Positions 17,914-25,580 of a stretch of DNA of 64,000 bases are shown here, in pieces. The translations under genes and the position numbers were made by a program. The DNA is from Actinomadura atramentaria DSM 43919. GTDB lineage: Bacteria > Actinomycetota > Actinomycetes > Streptosporangiales > Streptosporangiaceae. The stretch lies in assembly GCF_000381885.1 (NCBI RefSeq), contig NZ_KB907224.1, positions 1 to 64,000 on the forward strand, read 5' to 3'. Under the pieces are notes generated by a model that was given only the letters and a program-made list of their open reading frames with translations, did not search any database and had not been told where the DNA came from. The stretch's first letter is position 1; each line of letters opens with the position of its first letter.

Positions 17914-18456
17914 TCACCGCCGGCCGCCGAACTCCCACGCGTGGACCTCCACCGAGGCGTACCGGTCGGCGGTGAGGACGGTCCGCGCCGCGTCCGCGCC
18001 GTCGGCGCGCACCAGCGCGGCCGTGCCCAGCCACGCCGCGCCGTCGTCGGACAGCAGCGTCCCGAACGCGATCAGCCCGTCACGGCCCGGCGGCGGGACG
18101 AGATCGGCGCCCGGCCCCTCGCCCAGGCCCAGCACCAGGAACCGGTCCCCGCCCGCCGCGCCGCCCGGGAACTCCCACATCGTGCGGCCCAGCGTGTTGC
18201 GCCACCGCCGGATCAGCACGTCCCGGTACGCGCCCGCCTGGTAGTTCGGCTCGTCGAACGCGAACGCCCGCGCCGCCGCCGGGCCGGGCAGGTCCGCGAT
18301 GTGGACGCTGCCGGTGACGGCCTCGCCCGCGAACGTCGGGCCGCGCGCGACCAGCGCGTCGGCGAACCCGTCCATGTAGGACCAGTGCGCCTCCGCCAGC
18401 GCCTCGCGCAGGGGCAGCGAGCCGGGCCGGTCGCGGTGGTAGCAGAAGAACTCCAT
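17914..18456 (-). CDS. YCII-related domain protein
   Basis: A 180-residue protein with two YCII-like halves. The first has MEFFCYHRDRPGS, HWSYMDGFADALVARGP and DLPGPAAARAFAFDEPNYQAG; the second starts about residue 110. The DLPG...A..F...EP.. pattern is the YCII ferredoxin-like signature. Members act as small isomerases or dehalogenase-like enzymes, and this one's substrate is not predictable. It is convergent with helR (9 bp between stops) and has its own promoter region after the exporter operon's terminator. Confidence 0.78.
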   Translation of the reverse strand: MEFFCYHRDRPGSLPLREALAEAHWSYMDGFADALVARGPTFAGEAVTGSVHIADLPGPAAARAFAFDEPNYQAGAYRDVLIRRWRNTLGRTMWEFPGGAAGGDRFLVLGLGEGPGADLVPPPGRDGLIAFGTLLSDDGAAWLGTAALVRADGADAARTVLTADRYASVEVHAWEFGGRR

Positions 18457-18509
18457 GCCCGCAGTCCTACCGCACCGCAGGCCGCCGCCCGCCCGGTGAA
18501 CGCGCGAAG

Positions 18510-18537
18510 GGCCGCCGGACCCTTCGGTCCGACGGCC
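18510..18537. terminator. Intrinsic terminator of the ABC/DUF4097 operon
   Basis: GGCCGCCGGACC (18510-18521) pairs with GGTCCGACGGCC (18526-18537), with one C-A mismatch, around loop CTTC. It lies 12 bp past the permease stop codon at 18550, so it ends the leftward exporter operon. Confidence 0.75.
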
Positions 18538-18549
18538 CCGGCGCGCGCG

Positions 18550-19323
18550 TCACGCCCTGTCGAACGCGCGCCTCGCCCACAGGAAGGACAGCACCGCGGT
18601 GCCCGCGCACCACGCCAGCGCCTGCGCGGCGCTGCCCCCGATCGGCGTGCCCAGCAGCAGCCCCCGCACCGTCTCCATGATCGGCGTGAACGGCTGGTAG
18701 TCGGCGAACCACCGCAGCGCGGTCGGCATCGAGTCGGTCGGGACGAACCCGCTGCCGAGGAACGGCAGCAGGATCAGCGGCATCGGCGCGTTGCTGGCCG
18801 CCTCCGGCGTCTGCGCCCGCAGGCCCAGCGCCACCGCCAGCCACGTGACCGCCAGCGCGAACAGCACCAGCAGCCCCGCCGCGGCGAACCACTCCAGCAC
18901 GGTCGCGTTCGGCCGGAACCCGATCGCCAGCGCGACCCCGACCAGCACCGCCATCCCGCAGACCTGCTGCACGACGCTGCCCACGACGTGCCCGGTCAGG
19001 ACCGACGCCCGCGAGATCCGCATCGTGCGGAACCGGGCGACGATGCCCTCGGTCATGTCCGTGGCGACCATGACGGCCGTCCCCGTCGCGGCCGTCGCCA
19101 CCGCCATCAGCAGGATGCCCGGCACCACGTAGTCGGCGTACGCGCCGCGGCCGCCGCCCAGGCCCTGCCCGAGCGTCCCGCCGAGGACGTACACGAAAAG
19201 CAGCAGGATGATCACCGGCGTTACCACGAGCTGCACCGTCATCGACGGGTAGCGCAGCAGCCGCTTGAGCTGCCGCCGGATCATCGTGGACGAGTCGCGC
19301 GCGGCCAGGGTCAGGGCGCTCAT
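18550..19323 (-). CDS. ABC-2 type exporter permease
   Basis: A 257-residue, six-helix permease of the ABC-2 (DrrB/NodJ) class: RRQLKRLLRYPSMTVQLVVTPVIILLLF, the coupling-helix region EGIVARFRTMRISRASVL, and YQPFTPIMETVRGLLLGT in the last loop. The ATG overlaps the stop of the ATPase gene (ATGA at 19320-19323). It is the membrane half of a second drug/lipid exporter, distantly related to the DrrB-like protein at 10.1 kb. Substrate unknown. Confidence 0.87.
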   Translation of the reverse strand: MSALTLAARDSSTMIRRQLKRLLRYPSMTVQLVVTPVIILLLFVYVLGGTLGQGLGGGRGAYADYVVPGILLMAVATAATGTAVMVATDMTEGIVARFRTMRISRASVLTGHVVGSVVQQVCGMAVLVGVALAIGFRPNATVLEWFAAAGLLVLFALAVTWLAVALGLRAQTPEAASNAPMPLILLPFLGSGFVPTDSMPTALRWFADYQPFTPIMETVRGLLLGTPIGGSAAQALAWCAGTAVLSFLWARRAFDRA

Positions 19324-20270
19324 CGGACGGTCTCCTTCTCACGGCCGGTCAACGTCAGGAACACGTCGTCGAGGTCGGGCGTGCGGACGCTCATACCCGC
19401 GACCTCGACGCACTGGTCGTCCAGGAGGACGAGCAGGTCGCGGACCATCCGCACGCCGCCGTCGCTCGGCACCCGCAGCGTCAGCGCCTCGGGGTCGGCC
19501 GTCCCGACCCCGACCGCGCGGACCGCCGCGTCCAGCCGCGCGGCGTCGGCGAAGGCCAGCTCCACGTGCCCGCCGGGGATGCGCCGCTTCAGCTCCTCGG
19601 CGGTGCCCTCGGCGATCAGCCGCCCGCGGTCCAGCAGCGCGATCCGGTCGGCCAGCTCGTCGGCCTCCTCCAGGTACTGCGTCGTCAGCAGGATCGTCAC
19701 GCCGCCCGCGACGAGCTCCCGCACGATCTCCCACATCGCGCGGCGGCTGCGCGGGTCCAGGCCCGTCGTCGGCTCGTCCAGGAAGATGACGCGGGGCTCG
19801 CCGACCAGCGTCATCGCCAGGTCCAGGCGGCGCTGCATCCCGCCCGAGTACGTCGCCGCCGGTTCGCGCGCCGCCTCGACCAGGTCGAAGCGCTCCAGCA
19901 GCTCGGCGGCGCGGCGGCGGCCGTCCCGGCGCGACAGGTGCCCGAGATCGGCCATCAGCAGCAGGTTCTCCTCGCCGGTCAGCAGCTTGTCGACCGCCGA
20001 GTACTGGCCGGTGACGCCGATCGCGCCGCGCACCTCGTCCGGGCTGCGGGCCAGGTCGTGCCCGGCGACTCGGACGTCGCCGCCGTCCGCCGCCGTCAGC
20101 GTGGACAGGATCTTGACGGTCGTGGTCTTGCCCGCCCCGTTCGGGCCGAGCAGGGAGAAGATCGTCCCCTCCGGGACGGCCAGGTCGACGCCGTCGAGCA
20201 CGACCTTGTCGCCGCTCTTGTCGCGGTAGGACTTGCGCAGCCCGGTCGCCGCGATGGCCAGGTTCGTCAT
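19320..20270 (-). CDS. ABC exporter ATP-binding protein
   Basis: A 316-residue ATPase with Walker A GPNGAGKTT, signature YSGGMQRRLD, Walker B VIFLDEPTTGLDP, H-loop TTQYLEEAD and the C-terminal dimer extension ending TPDLDDVFLTLTG. It pairs with the overlapping permease gene downstream. The upstream gene is a DUF4097 protein, and a GbsR/MarR regulator is divergent from the unit. That four-gene arrangement recurs in actinomycetes. Confidence 0.9.
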   Translation of the reverse strand: MTNLAIAATGLRKSYRDKSGDKVVLDGVDLAVPEGTIFSLLGPNGAGKTTTVKILSTLTAADGGDVRVAGHDLARSPDEVRGAIGVTGQYSAVDKLLTGEENLLLMADLGHLSRRDGRRRAAELLERFDLVEAAREPAATYSGGMQRRLDLAMTLVGEPRVIFLDEPTTGLDPRSRRAMWEIVRELVAGGVTILLTTQYLEEADELADRIALLDRGRLIAEGTAEELKRRIPGGHVELAFADAARLDAAVRAVGVGTADPEALTLRVPSDGGVRMVRDLLVLLDDQCVEVAGMSVRTPDLDDVFLTLTGREKETVR

Positions 20271-20291
20271 GGCGATGCTCCTTCGGGGGGT

Positions 20292-20954
20292 CTAGAGGCT
20301 GCGTGCGGTGATGTCGCCGTGCGCCGTCGTCGCGCGGATGCGCAGGTCCGGCGCGCCGGTGCTCGCCAGGGCGTTGGCGACGCGGCCGCGGCCCGTCCCG
20401 GCGTCCAGCGCCGCCGACACGCCCCGGGCCGCGCCGACCGTGATCGACCCGGCGGCGGTCCTCAGCTCGACGTCCCCGGCGGCGGCCTCGGCGATCCGGA
20501 TGTCGCCGCGCGCGGTGCTGATCTCGGCGGGGCCGGTCAGCCGTCCGACCTCGACGTCGCCGTCGACCGCGGTGAGGCGGACGCTCGACGCCTCGTCCAG
20601 CTTGATCCGGCGGTACGCGCCCTCGAACGCGACGTCGCCGAGCCGTCCGACGCCGCGCAGCTCCGCGCTCGCCGCCCGGCCCTCGACCCGCGACCCGGCC
20701 GGGAGCCGGACCGTCACCTCGACGGACCCCGACGGGCCGAGGTACCGGTTCGCGGCGGCGCCCTCGATCCGCAGGACGCCGTCGGCGTAGTCGACCGAGA
20801 CCTGCTCCGCGGCCGTCACGTCGCGGCCCTTGCCGGGCGTGGCGGGCAGCACCTCGACGGCGGTGTCGGGCCGGTCGGCGGCGATGAACCGCACCCGCCC
20901 GGCGGGGACGTCCAGGACGGTGGTGATGGGGGCGGGGGTGTCGAAGTTCCGCAT
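20292..20954 (-). CDS. DUF4097-family beta-repeat protein
   Basis: A 220-residue soluble protein of the DUF4097 (adhesin-like, LiaG-type) family. Repeated strand patterns fit a right-handed beta-helix or stacked sheet: SAELRGVGRLGDVAFEGA, VRLTAVDGDVEVGRL, AEISTARGDIRIAEA, VELRTAAGSITVGAA and IRATTAHGDITARSL. There is no signal peptide or membrane helix, so it is cytoplasmic. It is first gene of the exporter operon. Family members are found with ABC exporters and stress regulators, but no biochemical role is established. Confidence 0.82.
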   Translation of the reverse strand: MRNFDTPAPITTVLDVPAGRVRFIAADRPDTAVEVLPATPGKGRDVTAAEQVSVDYADGVLRIEGAAANRYLGPSGSVEVTVRLPAGSRVEGRAASAELRGVGRLGDVAFEGAYRRIKLDEASSVRLTAVDGDVEVGRLTGPAEISTARGDIRIAEAAAGDVELRTAAGSITVGAARGVSAALDAGTGRGRVANALASTGAPDLRIRATTAHGDITARSL

Positions 20955-20999
20955 CGGGGGGCTCCTTGCGCCGTGTCGTTTCGAACAATGGAAACGCTA

Positions 21000-21126
21000 C
21001 GTTGCCTTCACGGTTCACGCAACGAGAACTTTGCACTGGAAACACATCTATGCACGTCAGAGCCAGTTAATCGTTGCATCCACCCTGCGCAAGAATGCAA
21101 CGATCCACGAGGGTTCGTTGCAATCG
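21000..21126. promoter_or_regulatory. CGTTGC-type operators in the DUF4097/GbsR divergent promoter
   Basis: This AT-richer 225-bp gap contains a perfect inverted repeat ATCGTTGCAT (21070-21079) and ATGCAACGAT (21095-21104), another pair CGTTGC (21000-21005) and GCAACG (21019-21024), and a single TCGTTGCAATCG (21115-21126). The shared CGTTGCA half-site and the divergent layout mark it as the operator region of the GbsR/MarR-type regulator. Confidence 0.65.
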
Positions 21127-21179
21127 AATGAACGTGAACGCTAAGGTGGCACCGTCACGCGACGACGAAGGAGGCCCCG

Positions 21180-21911
21180 ATGCCGGGCGGCAGGCTCACC
21201 CAGCAGGACCGTCAGCAGATCGCCGCGGGGCTGGCCGACGGCCTCGCCTACGCCGAGATCGCCCGGCGCCTGGACCGCCCCACCTCCACCGTCACCCGCG
21301 AGGTCACCCGCAACGGCGGCCCCACCGGCTACCGCGCCGACCTCGCCCACCGCGCCGCCGAGCGGCGCGCCCGCCGCCGCGGCCGCGCCGCCCCCCGCAG
21401 CGCGCACGCGGGCCCGCTGCCCTACGGCCGCGACCCCGACGCGGTCCGCGAGTACGAGGAGGAGTTCACCACCGCGCTCATGGAGTCGGGCGTGTCCAAC
21501 AAGATGATGGCCCGCGTGATGACCTGCCTCTACACCACCGACTCCGGCAGCCTCACCGCCGCCGAACTCGTCGAACGCCTCCAGGTCAGCCCCGCGTCGA
21601 TCTCCAAGGCGGTCGCGTTCCTGGAGAGCCAAGCCCTCGTCCGCCGGGAGCGCGACGAGCGCCGCCGCGAGCGGTACTTCGTCGACTCCGACCTCTACTA
21701 CCAGTCGATGCTCGCCAGCGCCCGGTCCCTCGTCCGGCAGGTCGAGGTCGCCCGGCACGGCGTCGACGTGCTCGGACCCGGCACCCCGGCGGCCGTCCGG
21801 CTGGAGAACATCGCCCGCTTCCTGGACTACGTCGCCGAGAGCGTCACCCGCGCCGCCGAACAGGCCTACGAGATCCTCGGCAGCGGCGAACCGCCCGCGC
21901 GGGACGGGTAG
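21180..21911 (+). CDS. GbsR/MarR-type regulator with an N-terminal IS30-like HTH
   Basis: A 243-residue DNA-binding protein with two HTH domains. Residues 1-60 match the HTH_38 domain of IS30-type transposases (LTQQDRQQIAAGLADGLAYAEIARRLDRPTSTVTREV) and carry a basic linker RRARRRGRAAPR. Residues 80-240 are a GbsR-like winged helix (LTAAELVERLQVSPASISKAVAFLES, RERDERRRERYF) with a C-terminal dimerisation helix. GGAGG precedes the ATG. It is divergent from the DUF4097/ABC exporter operon and should regulate it through the CGTTGC repeats. Confidence 0.85.
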   Translation: MPGGRLTQQDRQQIAAGLADGLAYAEIARRLDRPTSTVTREVTRNGGPTGYRADLAHRAAERRARRRGRAAPRSAHAGPLPYGRDPDAVREYEEEFTTALMESGVSNKMMARVMTCLYTTDSGSLTAAELVERLQVSPASISKAVAFLESQALVRRERDERRRERYFVDSDLYYQSMLASARSLVRQVEVARHGVDVLGPGTPAAVRLENIARFLDYVAESVTRAAEQAYEILGSGEPPARDG

Positions 21912-21994
21912 GCGCCGTCGCCCGCCGAAGTACGACGGCCGCCCGATCGGCCGACCGTCGCGCCGCGACGGGCCCCGCGGGGCTGGACTGTTAC

Positions 21995-22006
21995 TAGACC
22001 AGTCTG
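21995..22006. promoter_or_regulatory. LmrA/YxaF-type TetR operator
   Basis: TAGACCAGTCTG, 13 bp before the MBL-hydrolase start, matches the TAGACCRGTC core bound by LmrA/YxaF-type TetR repressors in Bacillus (recalled from the literature). The second gene of this operon encodes a TetR of that type, so autoregulation is likely. Confidence 0.65.
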
Positions 22007-22018
22007 TAGATTCCGGGC

Positions 22019-22888
22019 ATGCGCATCCATCATCTGAACTGCGGGACGACCCGGCCGCTGGGCGGCCGCCTGGTCAGCGGGGCCGCCCGGCCGCCGGTGT
22101 TCGCCCGGCAGGTGTGCCACTGCCTGCTGGTCGAGACCGACGACGGCCTCGTCCTGGTCGACACCGGGTTCGGGCTCGCCGACACCGCCCGCCCCGAGCG
22201 GCTGAGCCGGCGGTTCCGCCTCTACGCCCGGCCGGTGCTCGACCCCGACGAGACCGCCGTCCGCCAGGTCGCGCGGCTCGGTTACTCGGCCGACGACGTG
22301 CGCCACATCGTGCTCACCCACCTGGACGTCGACCACGCGGGCGGGCTCGGGGACTTCCCGAACGCGAAGGTCCACGTGTCGGCCGCCGAACTCGACGCAG
22401 CGCGGCGGCCCCGCACCGCGCAGGAGCGCTTTCGGTACCACGCCGTGCAGTGGGCGCACGGGCCGGACTGGGTCCCGCACTCGGCGGGCGGTGAGGACTG
22501 GTTCGGGTTCTCGGCCGTCCGGGACCTGCCGGGGCTGCCGCCGTCGATCCTGCTCGTCCCGCTGGCCGGGCACACCCCCGGGCATGTCGGCGTGGTCGTC
22601 GACCGGGGCGGCGACACGGGCGGCGGGTCGCGGCGGTGGCTCGTCCACGCCGGCGACGCGTACTTCAACCACCGCCAGATGGAGCGCGCACCGTCCTGCC
22701 CGCCGTTCCTCGCGCTGTTCCAGTCGCTGCTGCAGGCGGACCGGACCACCCGCCTGCGCAACCTGGCCCGGCTCAACGCGCTGGCGCTCAGCGGCGAGGC
22801 GGACGTCTTCTGCGCCCACGACGAGTACGAACTCGACCGCGCCTCGCGCGCGACCGGCGCGCTCGCCCAGCCCGTCGCGGACGTGTGA
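22019..22888 (+). CDS. Metallo-beta-lactamase-fold hydrolase
   Basis: A 289-residue MBL-fold enzyme with the zinc motif HLDVDHAGG (HxHxDH variant, HLDVDH), a later LAGHTPGHVGV His, VHAGDAYF (bridging Asp) and CAHDEYEL (final His). All metal ligands of a dinuclear hydrolase are present. The family includes lactonases and related esterases; the substrate is not predictable. It is translationally coupled (TGATG, 22886-22890) to the TetR gene downstream and preceded by an LmrA-type operator, so it is probably the regulated enzyme. Confidence 0.87.
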   Translation: MRIHHLNCGTTRPLGGRLVSGAARPPVFARQVCHCLLVETDDGLVLVDTGFGLADTARPERLSRRFRLYARPVLDPDETAVRQVARLGYSADDVRHIVLTHLDVDHAGGLGDFPNAKVHVSAAELDAARRPRTAQERFRYHAVQWAHGPDWVPHSAGGEDWFGFSAVRDLPGLPPSILLVPLAGHTPGHVGVVVDRGGDTGGGSRRWLVHAGDAYFNHRQMERAPSCPPFLALFQSLLQADRTTRLRNLARLNALALSGEADVFCAHDEYELDRASRATGALAQPVADV

Positions 22889-23481
22889 TGGCGCCCCGGG
22901 GAGAGACCAGGCAGCGGATCCTGGACGCGGCCAGGACCCTTTTCCACCGCCAGGGCTACCACGCCACCGGCGTCAACCAGATCCTCGCCGAGGCCGCCGC
23001 CCCCAAGGGCGTCCTGTACTTCCATTTCCCCGGCGGCAAAGAACAGCTCGCCGCCGAAACCGTCCTTCGGTCCGGCGAGGAACTGGGCCGGGCCCTCGAC
23101 GCCGTCCTCGCGCAGTCCGACGACCTCGCCGCGGCCGCCCGGGGAATCGCCGACCTCCTGGGCGCCGCCCTGGAGGGCACGCAGTTCCGCGAAGGCTGCC
23201 CCATCGCCAGCGTCGCCCTGGACGTCGCCGCGGAGAGCGACCAGGTGCGGGCCGCCTGCGCCCAGGGCTACCAGCAGTGGATCGACCTGATCGCCGAACG
23301 CCTGCGCCAACGCGGAGTCCCCGCCGGCACCACGCAGGAACTCGCGGTCTTCGTCCTCTCCTCCATCGAAGGCGCGCTTCTCCTGGCCCGCGTCCAACAC
23401 GACACCGCGCCCCTGCGCAACATCGCGGCCCGCCTCACCGACGTCATCGCGGCCGAGATACGACCCGCGCCGGGCCGGTAG
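22888..23481 (+). CDS. TetR/AcrR regulator, LmrA/YxaF type
   Basis: A 197-residue repressor: HTH TRQRILDAARTLFHRQGYHATGVNQILAEAAAPKGVLYFHFPGGKEQL, which is the GVLYFHFP variant typical of LmrA/YxaF relatives, and a TetR_C domain with REGCPIASVALDVAAES. It overlaps the MBL gene stop. It probably represses its own operon from the TAGACCAGTC site at 21995. Confidence 0.88.
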   Translation: MAPRGETRQRILDAARTLFHRQGYHATGVNQILAEAAAPKGVLYFHFPGGKEQLAAETVLRSGEELGRALDAVLAQSDDLAAAARGIADLLGAALEGTQFREGCPIASVALDVAAESDQVRAACAQGYQQWIDLIAERLRQRGVPAGTTQELAVFVLSSIEGALLLARVQHDTAPLRNIAARLTDVIAAEIRPAPGR

Positions 23482-23487
23482 CGGGCG

Positions 23488-23517
23488 GCCGCCGCCCGGG
23501 GTGAGCCGGGCGGCGGC
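23488..23517. terminator. Bidirectional terminator
   Basis: A 12-bp perfect GC stem (23488-23499 with 23506-23517) around GGTGAG lies between the convergent TetR (stop 23481) and hydrolase (stop 23527) genes. Confidence 0.75.
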
Positions 23518-23526
23518 GGGACGGGA

Positions 23527-24255
23527 TCAGGTCAGGTGGCGGGTGAAGAAACGGGCGGCCGGGGGCCCCTCGAATTCGGGAACGCCGGTGTGACCGCCCA
23601 TGTTGGCGTGCAGCGTCTTCTCCTTGGAACCGAAGGCGTCGAACAGGTTCAGGGCCGCCTCGCGGTCGTTGCCCTCGTCGTCCCACTGCAGGAGGACCTG
23701 CAGCGGAATGGTGACCTGGCGGGCCTCTTCGAGGATCGCGGCGGGAATGAAGCTTCCGGCGAACAGCAGGGCCGCCTTGACGCGCGGCTCGACCACCGCC
23801 AGCCGGACGCCGATGGCGACGATTCCGCCGGAGTAGCCGACCGGGCCGCCGATCTCCGGCAGTTCGAGAAGGGCGTCCAGGACGGCCCGCGATTCCGGGA
23901 CCGCGCTCTCGACCAGCGGGAGGACGAGCCGGTCCACGATCCCGGCATCGACCGGGCCGCCGGACTCCAGCGCCCGGTGCAGGTCCGCGCGGGCCCGGTC
24001 GGCGGCGGCCGAACGGGGCCGGTCGCCGCTGCCCGGGAGTTCGATCGCGGCCGCGGCGAAACCGTCCGCCGCGCCGCTCCGCGCCCGGCCCGCCAGGCGC
24101 GGGTACATCCTGCGCAGTCCGCCGGGGTGGCCGAGCAGGAGCAGCGGCGCCGGGGCGGCGGACTCGGGCGTCCACAGGATTCCCGGAATGTCGCCGAAGG
24201 TGAATTCGCGTTCGAGGACGCCGTCGTCGAGGCGTCGCTCAGCGGTGAAATGCAT
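23527..24255 (-). CDS. Alpha/beta hydrolase, dienelactone-hydrolase-like
   Basis: A 242-residue soluble hydrolase. The oxyanion segment is LLLLGHPGG, the nucleophile elbow GYSGGIVAIG, the acid probably Asp in LLQWDDEGND and the base His in MGGHTGVPEF, giving a complete catalytic triad. The fold and spacing resemble dienelactone-hydrolase/DeoC-like esterases. A 17-residue ORF with a very strong ribosome site lies 46 bp upstream on the same strand and may be a leader. Substrate unknown. Confidence 0.82.
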   Translation of the reverse strand: MHFTAERRLDDGVLEREFTFGDIPGILWTPESAAPAPLLLLGHPGGLRRMYPRLAGRARSGAADGFAAAAIELPGSGDRPRSAAADRARADLHRALESGGPVDAGIVDRLVLPLVESAVPESRAVLDALLELPEIGGPVGYSGGIVAIGVRLAVVEPRVKAALLFAGSFIPAAILEEARQVTIPLQVLLQWDDEGNDREAALNLFDAFGSKEKTLHANMGGHTGVPEFEGPPAARFFTRHLT

Positions 24256-24301
24256 GGTCGTGCCTTTCGGGAGTGCTCGTGAAACGGCGCTCCCGGACGA
24301 C

Positions 24302-24355
24302 CTATCGCCCGACCGTGACCCCGGAGGGGAGCACCCATGTCGATACTGCGTTCAC
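24302..24355 (-). CDS. Possible 17-residue leader peptide
   Basis: GTG at 24355 follows a near-ideal GAGGAGGTGG ribosome site at 7-base spacing and encodes 17 residues (core NAVSTWVLPSGVTVGR) ending at TAG. The next coding start on this strand is the hydrolase ATG 46 bp away, so it could be an attenuating leader or a small secreted/RiPP-like peptide. No modification enzymes are adjacent. The strong ribosome site is the only solid evidence. Confidence 0.35.
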   Translation of the reverse strand: MNAVSTWVLPSGVTVGR

Positions 24356-24429
24356 GGGTACCACCTCCTCGGTCTCTCGCACGGCCTCCCGGAAGGTAGC
24401 AGCCGCCGCCGCGCCCCGCCAACGGGTTT

Positions 24430-25545
24430 TCACGGCTGGACCTCGTCGAAGACCGCGAGGGCCTCGGCGGGGTCCGCGCTGACCAGGCGCTCCAGCCCGG
24501 CCGCGGTGAACTCCGCCCATCTGGCGGCGCGCGGCCGCATCCGTTCCTCGAACGCGCGGACGGCCCCGTCCAGCTCCCCCGGACCGGCGGCGGCGACGGC
24601 CTCCGCCAGCTCGGCGCCCTCCAGCATGGCGAGGTTCGCGCCGACGCCCAGCGGCGGCATGAGGTGCGCGGCGTCGCCCATGAGCGTCACGCCGGGGACG
24701 TGCGGCCAGGTGTGGGCGACCGGCATGACGTACAGGGGGCGGTGGCTGAACGCGGTCCCGTGGTCCAGCAGTTCCAGGACGGGTTCGGCCCAGCCGTCGA
24801 ACATGGCCCGCAGGCGCGACCGCACGGCGTTCGCGTCGGCGAAGTCCAGGCCCGCGTGCCAGTCCAGCGGCGCGCGGAACTGCGCGTACACCTTGACGTG
24901 GCCGCCGCTGTTGCGCTGGGCGACGAGCGAGCGGTTCACCCCGTACACGGCCAGCGAACCGTCCCCGACCAGCGCAGCGAGCCCGGGATGGCGGACGTCG
25001 ACGTCGTCCACGGCCGTCTCGACCGCCGTGACGCCGGTGTAGGCCGGGACCGCCGCCGAGACCGCCGGGCGGACCCGCGACCACGCGCCGTCCGCGCCGA
25101 CGACCAGGTCGAACGCCTCCTCCCGCCCGTCCGCGAAACGGACCAGCGCGCCGTCGCCGGTCGGGACGGCCGCCGCCACGCCCCGCCCCCACCGCACGTC
25201 CAGGGGGCCGAGCAGCAGGTCGCGGAGCCGCCCCCGGTCGATCTCGGGATGGGGGGACCCGCCGGGGTCGGCCCGCCAGTCGCGCAGGACGGTCCCGTCG
25301 GTGTCCAGGATGCGCATCGACTCCCCCTCGGGGCGCGCCAGCGCGTGGAAGTCCGCCAGCAGGCCCGCCTTGTCGAGCGCGAGCTGGCCCATCTTCTCGT
25401 GCAGGTCCAGCGTGCCGCCCGGCGGCCGGGCGTCGCGCGCGGAGTCGCGCTCCAGGACGGTGACGGGGTGGCCGCGGCGGTGCAGGACGCGGGCGAAGGT
25501 CAGACCGGCGGGGCCGGCGCCCACCACGGCGATACGGTGTCTCAT
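24430..25545 (-). CDS. FAD-dependent monooxygenase, TetX-like
   Basis: A 371-residue class A flavin monooxygenase: Rossmann motif VVGAGPAGLTFA, EGGTL-like segment PPGGTLDLHEKMGQLAL as in TetX-type tetracycline-inactivating enzymes, DG motif VVGADGAWSRVRP, and GDAAHLMPPLGVGANLAM. Lacking a C-terminal thioredoxin-like domain, it fits the TetX/aurachin-type subgroup. It is divergent from a TetR-class regulator across a 35-bp gap packed with dyads, the same layout as a tet resistance locus. Whether tetracycline is a substrate cannot be said. Confidence 0.86.
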   Translation of the reverse strand: MRHRIAVVGAGPAGLTFARVLHRRGHPVTVLERDSARDARPPGGTLDLHEKMGQLALDKAGLLADFHALARPEGESMRILDTDGTVLRDWRADPGGSPHPEIDRGRLRDLLLGPLDVRWGRGVAAAVPTGDGALVRFADGREEAFDLVVGADGAWSRVRPAVSAAVPAYTGVTAVETAVDDVDVRHPGLAALVGDGSLAVYGVNRSLVAQRNSGGHVKVYAQFRAPLDWHAGLDFADANAVRSRLRAMFDGWAEPVLELLDHGTAFSHRPLYVMPVAHTWPHVPGVTLMGDAAHLMPPLGVGANLAMLEGAELAEAVAAAGPGELDGAVRAFEERMRPRAARWAEFTAAGLERLVSADPAEALAVFDEVQP

Positions 25546-25576
25546 GGCAATACACTGTATCGCAACAGTACGGTGT
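25531..25576. promoter_or_regulatory. Operator cluster between the TetX-like and TetR genes
   Basis: ATACACTGTAT (25550-25560) is itself a palindrome about its central base, ACTGT-N6-ACAGT spans 25554-25569, and GATACGGTGT (25531) and AGTACGGTGT (25567) repeat on either side. The gap is only 35 bp, so a bound repressor would cover both starts. Confidence 0.6.
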
Positions 25577-25580
25577 GACC

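Noticed and set aside
14254..18456. Integrated mobile element carrying integrase and helR
   Set aside because: No att repeats, tRNA, excisionase or composition break; helR with RAE is a normal chromosomal actinomycete locus.
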